This document shows positions 8,308 through 15,415 of a stretch of DNA of 64,000 bases, one piece after another. Made by a program: the position numbers and the translations under genes. Source of the DNA: JACPYM01 sp031423495 (GTDB taxonomy: Bacteria > Acidobacteriota > Blastocatellia > RBC074). The stretch spans positions 4,984 through 68,983 of the forward strand of contig JANPFP010000044.1 of the NCBI GenBank assembly GCA_031423495.1, in the 5' to 3' direction. Every line of letters begins with the position of its first letter. Within the stretch, counting starts at the first letter, position 1. The notes beneath the pieces are model-generated. The model ran no database searches. It saw only the letters and a list, made by a program, of their open reading frames with translations, and was not told where the DNA came from.

Positions 8308-8757
8308 ATGAAAAGCAAAGTGATGTTATTGACGCTGTTAGTGGTTTGCGCGGTTTCTGCATCGGCGCAATTGATCGCCAACAAGAAACTCTCGCCGGAT
8401 GATTTGGGCGCGGCGCAATCTGAGATCAAGGCGGCGGCGGGCAAAGACGCGCAGTTGGTTTACGCGACGCGATTGGATGCGGCGCTGAAAGGTACGTTCG
8501 ACAGCCTCGTAGTCGTTTATGCGAAGGGCAATGACCATTACGCGATGGTGTTGCGCGCGGGCAAACGGATGATGCTGGAAACGTCAAAAGGCGCGACAGC
8601 CATCAAGGCGGGCGAGCAGTTCCAACGGATGGGCGTCAAATACGAAGAAGGCAAAGCGCCACTGCTTCGCTTTTTTTCGCTGAACGGCGGAGCGCTCAAG
8701 GCGACCGATTACCGGTTTAACGGGACTGAGTTCGCGCTTGAAGCAGGGCCGAAGTAA
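8308..8757 (+). CDS. Small exported protein of unknown function
   Basis: The start is ATG 8308 behind AAAGGA (8295-8300). An in-frame ATG at 8281 lies inside the right arm of the repeat and lacks a ribosome site. The 149-aa product has a signal peptide (MKSKVMLLTLLVV, then SASA). The mature part of about 128 residues alternates strands and short helices (LKGTFDSLVVVYAKGNDHYA; APLLRFFSLNGG) and has no Cys or catalytic motif. It resembles no family I can name. The terminator at 8788 closes the unit. Confidence 0.65.
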   Translation: MKSKVMLLTLLVVCAVSASAQLIANKKLSPDDLGAAQSEIKAAAGKDAQLVYATRLDAALKGTFDSLVVVYAKGNDHYAMVLRAGKRMMLETSKGATAIKAGEQFQRMGVKYEEGKAPLLRFFSLNGGALKATDYRFNGTEFALEAGPK

Positions 8758-8787
8758 GCGGTTTTTCACAACCTGAAATTGCAAAAG

Positions 8788-8823
8788 AGGCGAGCCGTTC
8801 GATTGAATGGCTCGCCTTTTTGA
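8788..8823 (+). terminator. Rho-independent terminator
   Basis: Arms AGGCGAGCC (8788-8796) and GGCTCGCCT (8809-8817) enclose a small extra TTC/GAA stem and are followed by a T-run, ending the 8308 gene. Confidence 0.85.
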
Positions 8824-8917
8824 CTTTTTCGGCAAGGTGACGCGACTAAAAACAAAAGAGTTACTAGGTTGGCAGAGAAAACTTGATGATCTTTTTGTCA
8901 AGTTTTGAAAAAGATAG

Positions 8918-8946
8918 TTGACAAATTTCAACTCAGCTTTTATCTT
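8918..8946 (+). promoter_or_regulatory. Candidate sigma-70 promoter of hsp20 with overlapping palindromes
   Basis: TTGACA (8918-8923), 17 bases, then TATCTT (8941-8946). A GTTGA-N6-TCAAC inverted repeat (8917-8932) overlaps the -35 box, and TTGTCAA upstream (8896-8902) mirrors TTGACAA (8918-8924). No CIRCE element is present here. The rest of the 8758-9113 gap holds the terminator at 8788 and the leader hairpin at 9046. Confidence 0.55.
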
Positions 8947-9045
8947 GCCTCCGTCGTCAGCGAAAAGCGGGCGGCGCTAACACAAAGAAAGATACCGGCG
9001 AAGCTCTTACGAAAAGACATCGCCAGGAGAAGTTGAGGGGGAAGC

Positions 9046-9079
9046 GGTCAGCGCGTTTCCGCAGGGAAGCGCGCTGACC
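9046..9079 (+). promoter_or_regulatory. Stable stem-loop in the hsp20 5' leader
   Basis: Arms GGTCAGCGCGTTTCC (9046-9060) and its near-complement (9065-9079) enclose a five-base loop, with one wobble position. The stem ends 18 bases before the GGGAGG ribosome site (9098-9103). It does not cover that site, so it is not a classic ROSE-type thermometer. It may stabilise the transcript. Confidence 0.5.
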
Positions 9080-9113
9080 TTCATAAAACAAACCTTTGGG
9101 AGGTAAAACAGTT

Positions 9114-9566
9114 ATGACTTACGTGAAAACCGCACCGTTCGCAGGATTCAAAACCTTTCAGGATGATTTCAGTCGTGCGTTCGGCGATGCCTGCGCGGGC
9201 ATCTTCGACAACGTTCAGGTGAACACTTGGGCTCCGCGCGTAGATGTTTTTGAAGACGAAAACGTCATCAAGCTCGTGGCGGATTTGCCGGGCGTGAAGC
9301 CGGAAGATTTCAAGCTCTCCGTTGAGAATTTCAAGCTTACGTTGAGCGGCGAGCGCAAGTTCGAGGGCGAAGAGCAGAAGGACAACTGGCATCGCGTCGA
9401 GCGGCGTTACGGCGCGTTTGAACGCAGCTTCACTTTGCCGAAAACGGTGGATGTCGAAGGCGTGAAGGCCGAATTCAAGGAAGGCGTGCTGACCGTCAGC
9501 TTGCCAAAGCGCGAAGAAATCAAGCCGCGCACGATCAACGTCGAAGTGAAAACTGCGCAAAGCTAA
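9114..9566 (+). CDS. Hsp20 small heat-shock protein
   Basis: The start is ATG 9114, ten bases after GGGAGG. The 150-aa product has an alpha-crystallin domain from about residue 40 to 140: PRVDVFEDENVIKLVADLPG, then LTLSGERKFE, the YGAFERSFTLP dimerisation segment and the hallmark KEGVLTVSLPK. It is an ATP-independent holdase that keeps unfolding proteins soluble for disaggregation. That fits its position 254 bases upstream of clpB and near grpE and groEL. It has its own promoter-like sequence, leader hairpin and terminator. Confidence 0.93.
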   Translation: MTYVKTAPFAGFKTFQDDFSRAFGDACAGIFDNVQVNTWAPRVDVFEDENVIKLVADLPGVKPEDFKLSVENFKLTLSGERKFEGEEQKDNWHRVERRYGAFERSFTLPKTVDVEGVKAEFKEGVLTVSLPKREEIKPRTINVEVKTAQS

Positions 9567-9592
9567 TGGGTTTTGTTCGGCGGTAAGTTATG

Positions 9593-9635
9593 ATGGGCTT
9601 CGGGCGAGTCGTGAGACACCGAAGCCCATTTTGTT
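9593..9635 (+). terminator. Terminator after hsp20
   Basis: 11-base arms at 9593-9603 and 9619-9629 (ATGGGCTTCGG and its complement) are followed by TTTGTT. Confidence 0.75.
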
Positions 9636-9670
9636 AAACGATATTTTTCAAGAGTTGCGCAACTGAGGGA

Positions 9671-9793
9671 CGCGAAGCGTGTCCGTGGCCCGACCGTAAG
9701 AGAGGGCTGCCTTGATGACGCGCTCTTTCAGCACCGAAGTACGCAACGCCGAGGTAGCCCTCTCTAACGGTCGGGCTACGGACACGCTTCGCG
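9671..9793. repeat. Long imperfect inverted repeat upstream of clpB
   Basis: 43-base arms at 9671-9713 and 9751-9793 match at 39 positions, with a 37-base loop. The right arm ends 27 bases before the clpB start, so the hairpin would lie in or just before the clpB leader. It is separate from the hsp20 terminator at 9593. Confidence 0.9.
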
Positions 9794-9820
9794 TTGAGGC
9801 GGTAAAAAGGAGTGTGACCC

Positions 9821-12421
9821 ATGCGTTTAGATAAATTCACTTTGAAAGGCCAAGAAGCCGTTGAATCAGCCGTGGCGCTGGCCGAAAAGTTGCAGCATCA
9901 GCAAATCGAACCCGAACACATTTTGCTGGCTTTGCTCGAACAGGGCGAGGGCGTGACGCGTCCGTTGTTGGGCAAGGTAGGTGTGAACTTGCCCGCCGTA
10001 GTCACCGAAACCGAAGCCGCGATCAAAAAAAATCCGCAGGTGTCGGGCTTTTCGCAGCGGTTTTACAGCAACCGTACGACCAACGTACTCGGCCAGGCGC
10101 AGAAAGAAGCCGATAAGCTCAAAGACGAATTCATCTCGACCGAACACGTATTGCTCGCCCTCGTCGAAGACAAGTCGGGCGAGGCTGGGAAAATTTTGCG
10201 GCAGCACGGAGCTACGCGCGAGGCGATGGAAAAGGCGATTGAAGGCATGCGCGCGGGTGCGCGAGTGACCTCGCAAAACGCGGAGGAAAGCTATCAGGCG
10301 ATCTCGAAGTATTCGCGCGACCTGACCGAGTTAGCGCGGCAGGGCAAGCTCGATCCGGTGATTGGGCGTGATGATGAAATCCGCCGCGCGGTGCAGGTGT
10401 TGTCGCGGCGCACCAAAAACAATCCCGTACTCATTGGCGAACCGGGCGTAGGCAAAACCGCCATCGTCGAAGGCTTGGCGCAACGCATCGTGTCGGGCGA
10501 CGTACCCGAAACGCTCAAGAACAAGCGGCTGGTTTCGATGGACTTGGGCGCGATGTTGGCGGGCGCGAAATATCGCGGTGAGTTCGAAGAACGTCTCAAA
10601 GCTTTTTTGCGCGAAGTCGAAAAGGCCGAAGGGCAGATCATCGTTTTCATTGACGAGCTTCATACGTTGGTTGGCGCAGGCGGCGCTGAGGGCGCGGTGG
10701 ACGCTTCGAATATGTTGAAGCCCGCGTTGGCGCGCGGCGAGTTGCGATGCGTGGGCGCTACGACGCTCAACGAATATCAGAAATACATTGAGAAAGATAA
10801 GGCGCTCGAACGCCGCTTTCAGCAGGTTTACGTCGGCGAGCCGAACGTGGAAGACACGATTGCGATTCTGCGCGGCTTGAAAGACAAGTACGAAACGCAT
10901 CACGGCGTACGCATCAAGGACGCGGCGATTGTGGCGGCGGCTACGTTGTCGAATCGTTATATCTCAGATCGCTTTTTGCCGGACAAAGCCATTGACCTGA
11001 TTGACGAAGCTGCGTCGAAGCTGCGCATCGAAATTGATTCGTTGCCGACCGAGATTGACGAAGTCGAACGCGACCTGATTCAACGCGAGATCGAACGTCA
11101 AGCCCTGATGCGCGAAGAAGACGCCGTGTCGAAAGAGCGGCTCGCCAAGCTCGAAAAAGACGTGGCGAACTTGAAAGAAAAGTCCAACGCGATGAAAGCC
11201 AAGTGGCAATCTGAAAAGGCCATCATTGACGCGATTCGCGCGGCGAAAGGGCAACAGGAAACCCTGAAAGTCGAAGCGGAAAAATACGAACGCGCGGGCG
11301 ATTACGGCAAGGTGGCTGAGATTCGTTATGGCAAGGTCGCCGAATTGCAAAAGCAAATCGAAAGCGACCACGACCGTTTGGCTGAACTGCAAAAAGGCGG
11401 ACGCGCGCTGAAAGAAGAAGTCACCGAAGAAGACGTGGCCGAAATCGTTGCGCGCTGGACGGGCGTGCCGGTGAGCAAGATGCTCGAAGGCGAAGTGCAA
11501 AAGCTCGTACACATGGAAGACCGCTTGCGCGAGCGTGTCGTAGGCCAGGACGAAGCGCTTGAAGCTGTTGCCAATGCGGTGCGTCGCGCGCGCGCGGGCT
11601 TGCAAGACCCGAAACGTCCGATTGGTTCGTTCATCTTTTTAGGCCCGACGGGCGTAGGCAAAACCGAAACGGCGCGTGCGCTGGCCGAGTTTTTATTCGA
11701 CGACGAACACGCGATGGTGCGGCTTGATATGTCTGAATACATGGAAAAGCACACCGTGTCGCGGCTGGTCGGTGCGCCTCCGGGCTATATCGGTTACGAC
11801 GAGGGCGGCTACCTGACCGAAGCGGTGCGGCGGCGGCCTTATTCGGTTGTGCTGTTTGACGAAATCGAAAAGGCACATCCCGATGTGTTCAACATCCTGT
11901 TGCAAATTCTAGACGACGGACGGTTGACCGACGGCAAAGGCCGCACGGTGGATTTCAAGAATACGGTCATCATCATGACCTCGAACTTGGGTTCGCGTGA
12001 GATTCAGGAATTCACAGGCGAACGCACGCAACTCGAAGCCCGCGTGATGGAACAGTTACGCGGACATTTCAAACCTGAGTTTTTGAATCGCGTTGACGAA
12101 GTGATTCTGTTCCGCCAACTGAGCTTCGAGCAGATCAAGCACATCATCTCGATTCAACTCGAAGCGCTGAAAAAACTGTTGGCTGATCGCAAGATTACGT
12201 TGACGCTGGATGTCTCGGCAGAAGAGTTGCTGGCGCAAGAAGGTTACGATCCGGTTTATGGCGCGCGTCCGTTGAAGCGTGCGATTCAGGGGCTGGTGCA
12301 AAATCCGCTGGCGATGAAGCTGCTCGACGGTTCGATCAAGCCTGGGGATGTCGTCGTCGTTAGAGGCGATAACGGAAAGATGGTGTTTGACGGCGCAACT
12401 GCAAAGAGAGCGGCGGTTTAG
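9821..12421 (+). CDS. clpB: ClpB disaggregase
   Basis: 866 residues, the normal ClpB length. The order is an N-domain (two Clp repeats, residues 1-145), first AAA+ module with GEPGVGKT at 206-213 and VFIDELHTL, a long coiled-coil M-domain (about 400-530, including EIERQALMREED and LAKLEKDVANLKEKS), and second AAA+ module with GPTGVGKT at 608-615 and VLFDEIEKAHPDV. There is no ClpP-docking loop, as expected for ClpB. With DnaK/DnaJ/GrpE it threads aggregated proteins for refolding. The start ATG follows AAAGGAG (9806-9811). The gene lies between Hsp20 and GrpE, its functional partners. Confidence 0.97.
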   Translation: MRLDKFTLKGQEAVESAVALAEKLQHQQIEPEHILLALLEQGEGVTRPLLGKVGVNLPAVVTETEAAIKKNPQVSGFSQRFYSNRTTNVLGQAQKEADKLKDEFISTEHVLLALVEDKSGEAGKILRQHGATREAMEKAIEGMRAGARVTSQNAEESYQAISKYSRDLTELARQGKLDPVIGRDDEIRRAVQVLSRRTKNNPVLIGEPGVGKTAIVEGLAQRIVSGDVPETLKNKRLVSMDLGAMLAGAKYRGEFEERLKAFLREVEKAEGQIIVFIDELHTLVGAGGAEGAVDASNMLKPALARGELRCVGATTLNEYQKYIEKDKALERRFQQVYVGEPNVEDTIAILRGLKDKYETHHGVRIKDAAIVAAATLSNRYISDRFLPDKAIDLIDEAASKLRIEIDSLPTEIDEVERDLIQREIERQALMREEDAVSKERLAKLEKDVANLKEKSNAMKAKWQSEKAIIDAIRAAKGQQETLKVEAEKYERAGDYGKVAEIRYGKVAELQKQIESDHDRLAELQKGGRALKEEVTEEDVAEIVARWTGVPVSKMLEGEVQKLVHMEDRLRERVVGQDEALEAVANAVRRARAGLQDPKRPIGSFIFLGPTGVGKTETARALAEFLFDDEHAMVRLDMSEYMEKHTVSRLVGAPPGYIGYDEGGYLTEAVRRRPYSVVLFDEIEKAHPDVFNILLQILDDGRLTDGKGRTVDFKNTVIIMTSNLGSREIQEFTGERTQLEARVMEQLRGHFKPEFLNRVDEVILFRQLSFEQIKHIISIQLEALKKLLADRKITLTLDVSAEELLAQEGYDPVYGARPLKRAIQGLVQNPLAMKLLDGSIKPGDVVVVRGDNGKMVFDGATAKRAAV

Positions 12422-12501
12422 TTTGTAGGGCAGGTTCTCAACCTGCCCTATCGTGGTTTGAATGAGAGGGAATAGGGCAGGTTAAGAACCTGCCCTACAA
12501 A
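12422..12501. repeat. Double palindrome (TAGGGCAGGTT family) between clpB and grpE
   Basis: 29-base arms at 12422-12450 and 12473-12501 match at 28 positions. Each arm is itself a palindrome, TAGGGCAGGTT with its complement around a three-base centre. Related units occur at 19969-20032 and 30119-30145. Confidence 0.93.
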
Positions 12502-12607
12502 ATAAACGGAATTGCCTAAGCCCACTCACGATGGTAAATTCCGGTTTACTTCCAAACCTGCAAACAAGTGCCAAGCAACAATTTAAGGACGGTATATCGA
12601 AAAGGTT

Positions 12608-13225
12608 ATGAGCAATGCGACTGAACAGGCAGCCTATGAATCGCCTGAATTCTCTGTCACAGACAATCGTCGCTTCACCGATGACGGCGAAATTTCCGAA
12701 GCGGGAGAGCTGGCTGAGTTGCGCGAACGCCTCGCCGCTGCTGAGCGTCGTGCCGAAGATGCCGAACGCGCCTCGCGCGAACATTCCGACAAATTCACCC
12801 AAGCCCAGAAAGCACTACAAGCCGAAACCGATGCATTGCGCCAAAGATTGAACCGCAACTTCGAGCAAAAGCTGGATACGGCCAAAGGCGAAGTCATCGC
12901 CAGCCTGCTCGATTCGCTCGACAACATGCGTCGCGCAGTGTGGTCGGCGGATAAAACCGATAACCCCGAAATGGCGGTCAAAGGTTTGCTCGAAGGCGTC
13001 AAGGCTACGATGGGTTTGTTTGAGTCGCGTATGCGCGAACACGGCCTCGTACCTATGCCCGCCGAAGGGCAGGAGTTCAATCCCGAATTTCACGAAGCGG
13101 TCGAAATCGTCGCCGTACCGCCCGAACAAGACAATCAAGTCGTCGCCGAGTTTCAACCCGGTTACAAATACGGCGAAAAGTTATTGCGTCCCGCGCGCGT
13201 GCGCGTTGGTCGTGCGAGCAGTTAG
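12608..13225 (+). CDS. grpE: GrpE nucleotide-exchange factor
   Basis: 205 residues. The N-terminal region is a long coiled coil (AELRERLAAAERRAEDAERASREH, about residues 40-90). The GrpE core follows, with the typical LLDSLDNMRRAV helix, GLLEGVKATMGLFESRMREHGL and a beta-domain ending in NPEFHEAVEIV, then LLRPARVRVG. It exchanges ADP on DnaK, which is not in this window. The start ATG 12608 lies close to an AAAAGG sequence. It is placed directly between clpB and groEL. Confidence 0.93.
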   Translation: MSNATEQAAYESPEFSVTDNRRFTDDGEISEAGELAELRERLAAAERRAEDAERASREHSDKFTQAQKALQAETDALRQRLNRNFEQKLDTAKGEVIASLLDSLDNMRRAVWSADKTDNPEMAVKGLLEGVKATMGLFESRMREHGLVPMPAEGQEFNPEFHEAVEIVAVPPEQDNQVVAEFQPGYKYGEKLLRPARVRVGRASS

Positions 13226-13237
13226 CTCAAGCAAAGA

Positions 13238-13356
13238 AGAATTAGACAGGATTGACAGGATTTTCAGGATTCACAGTGATGAAGGGAACGTTAAAATGCT
13301 TATGCCATTGACCGATCCTGTGAATCCTGAAAATCCTGTCAATCCTGTCTAATTCT
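13238..13356. repeat. Perfect 39-bp inverted repeat between grpE and groEL
   Basis: Arms at 13238-13276 and 13318-13356 are exact complements with a 41-base loop. The arms consist of ACAGGATT-type 9-base units (GGATTGACAGGATTTTCAGG). Similar units are, from memory, common in intergenic DNA of many environmental bacteria. Confidence 0.95.
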
Positions 13357-13396
13357 TTGAATCAGAATCATTCTTAATTAAGAGGAAAAGAACCCC

Positions 13397-15007
13397 GTGG
13401 CAAAAGAGATCAAGTTCAAAGAAGAAGCCCGACGCGCAATGCTCGAAGGCGTCAATGTATTAGCGAACGTCGTGCGCGTTACGCTCGGCCCGCGTGGTCG
13501 CAACGTAGTCATTGATAAGAAATATGGTTCGCCGCTCATCACCAAAGACGGTGTGACGGTGGCGAAAGAGATCGAACTCAAAGACAAATACGCCAACGTC
13601 GGCGCGCAAATGCTGCGCGAAGTCGCCAGCAAGACGAACGACCTGGCCGGTGACGGTACGACGACTGCGACCGTGTTGGCGCAGGCCATCTTCCGCGAAG
13701 GTTTGAAAAACGTCGTCGCGGGCGCGAACCCGATGGATCTGAAACGCGGCATTGACCTCGGCGTGCTGCGCGCGGTTGAAGAACTGCAAAGCATGTCGAA
13801 GAAGGTCAAAGGCAAGGCTGATCTTGCCGCCGTCGGAACCGTCGCGGCGAACGGCGACACGCTCATCGGCGAATTGCTGGCAGAAGCGATGGACGCCGTA
13901 GGCAAAGATGGCGTCGTGACGGTCGAAGAAGCCAAGAGCATTGAGACTACGCTTGAGATTGTCGAAGGCATGCAATTCGACCGCGGCTATATCTCGCCTT
14001 ATTTCGCCACCGATGAAAATCTGACCGCGACGCTGGAAGAACCTTATATTTTGTTCAATGAGAAAAAGATTTCTTCGATGCACGAAATCTTTCCGATCTT
14101 GCAACTGGTCGCCGAAAGCGGGCGTCCGTTTCTCATCATCGCAGAAGACGTAGAAGCCGAAGCGCTCTCGACGCTTGTCGTCAACAAGATGCGCGGCATT
14201 CTGAAAGTCGCGGCGGTAAAGGCTCCGGCGTTTGGTGATCGCCGCAAGGCAATGCTCGAAGACCTCGCCATCCTGACCGGCGGTCGTGTCATCAGCGAAG
14301 ACCTCGGCATCAAGCTTGAAACCCTCACGCTGGCTGATCTCGGACAAGCCAAAAAAGTGCTGATTGATAAAGACAATACGACCATCGTCGAAGGCGCAGG
14401 CAAGAAAGCCGACTTGGCGGGCCGCGTCGCTGCGATTCGCCGTCAAGTCGAAGACACGACCAGCGATTATGACCGCGAAAAGCTGCAAGAGCGTTTGGCG
14501 AAACTCGCAGGCGGCGTGGCGGTCATCAAGATCGGCGCGGCGACCGAGATGGAAATGAAAGAAAAGAAGATGCGCGTCGAAGACGCCTTGCACGCGACCA
14601 AAGCCGCTGCGCAAGAGGGCATCGTACCCGGCGGTGGCGTTGCATTACTCCGCGCGGCTAAAGCCGTTGGTGCGCTCGAAGCCGAACTCACAGGCGATCA
14701 ACGCACGGGGCTGCAAATTCTCAAGCGCGCGCTGGAAGAACCCGCCCGCCGCATTGCTGAAAACGCCGGACAAGACGGTTCGCTGATCGTCGGCAAGTTG
14801 CGCACTGAGAAAAAGACGATGGGCTTCAATGCGGCGACGGGCGTGATGGAAGACCTGTTCGAAGCAGGCATCATTGACCCGACCAAAGTCGTACGCACCG
14901 CTTTGCAGAACGCTGCTTCGATTGCGGGCTTGATGCTCACGACTGAGGCTACGCTGACCGATTTGCCCGAACCTGCGATGGCAATGCCGGGCGGCGAAGA
15001 CCACTAA
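13397..15007 (+). CDS. groL: GroEL-type chaperonin (60 kDa)
   Basis: 536 residues from GTG 13397, behind AAGAGGAA. Visible landmarks are the N-terminal VTLGPRGRNVVIDK, the nucleotide site AGDGTTTATVLAQAI with the catalytic Asp, apical-domain RGYISPYFATD, the APAFGDRRKAMLEDLAILTGG segment and EGIVPGGGVALLRA with the second catalytic Asp region. The C-terminus ends AMPGGEDH and lacks the usual GGM repeats. No groES gene lies upstream or downstream, so this is likely an additional chaperonin copy rather than the housekeeping groESL. No CIRCE element is seen before it. Confidence 0.95.
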   Translation: MAKEIKFKEEARRAMLEGVNVLANVVRVTLGPRGRNVVIDKKYGSPLITKDGVTVAKEIELKDKYANVGAQMLREVASKTNDLAGDGTTTATVLAQAIFREGLKNVVAGANPMDLKRGIDLGVLRAVEELQSMSKKVKGKADLAAVGTVAANGDTLIGELLAEAMDAVGKDGVVTVEEAKSIETTLEIVEGMQFDRGYISPYFATDENLTATLEEPYILFNEKKISSMHEIFPILQLVAESGRPFLIIAEDVEAEALSTLVVNKMRGILKVAAVKAPAFGDRRKAMLEDLAILTGGRVISEDLGIKLETLTLADLGQAKKVLIDKDNTTIVEGAGKKADLAGRVAAIRRQVEDTTSDYDREKLQERLAKLAGGVAVIKIGAATEMEMKEKKMRVEDALHATKAAAQEGIVPGGGVALLRAAKAVGALEAELTGDQRTGLQILKRALEEPARRIAENAGQDGSLIVGKLRTEKKTMGFNAATGVMEDLFEAGIIDPTKVVRTALQNAASIAGLMLTTEATLTDLPEPAMAMPGGEDH

Positions 15008-15012
15008 AAACC

Positions 15013-15074
15013 AAAGGCGCATCTGTTCGCTCGAGGGTCACTTATGAGAGCATTTCGTGAGCCGATGCGCCTTT
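15013..15074 (+). terminator. Likely terminator hairpin after groEL
   Basis: 11-base arms AAAGGCGCATC (15013-15023) and GATGCGCCTTT (15064-15074) enclose a 40-base loop. The T-run is only three bases, so strength is uncertain. Confidence 0.5.
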
Positions 15075-15159
15075 GCTAACCGTTGCTTGACACTGATTTA
15101 TCGCTTCTGTAGCTTGCCGATTCGTTAGAGTCGGGGTTACGCGCAAAGTTTGATCATCA

Positions 15160-15303
15160 GTGATCTTGCCGATATTCAATAAGGTAGAGTTGCGACGTAC
15201 CAATGACGAGATGCGTTTATTGAGTAAAGGTATTGGGGAAGAACGTAGAGAACGCTTGGCATTGGAATATCGAGTTGAATTGCTCGAACGCAAGGCCGCC
15301 TGA
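15160..15303 (+). other. Possible remnant of a small helical coding sequence
   Basis: In the 408-base gap before the second clp gene, a 47-codon frame from GTG 15160 to TGA 15301 encodes a charged helix (RRTNDEMRLLSKGIGEERRE, then YRVELLERKAA). Composition looks coding-like, but there is no ribosome site and no known family. It may be the tail of a decayed gene. A CTGACGACAG/CTGTTGTCAG stem (15325-15363) follows before the clp start. Nothing else is seen in the gap. Confidence 0.25.
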
Positions 15304-15415
15304 GCGGTATCGGTTTGTAACACCCTGACGACAGCATCACTTTTGAAATGAATCTGTTGTCAGCACCAAGACGAAATATAAATGGTAGGCATTATCAAAA
15401 ATTGAGGAATACGCC

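Noticed and set aside
13460..14614. 384-codon minus-strand frame inside groEL
   Set aside because: Antisense shadow caused by codon bias of the chaperonin gene.
9114..15007. CIRCE heat-shock element
   Set aside because: No TTAGCACTC-N9-GAGTGCTAA or close match seen in the gaps before hsp20, clpB, grpE or groEL.
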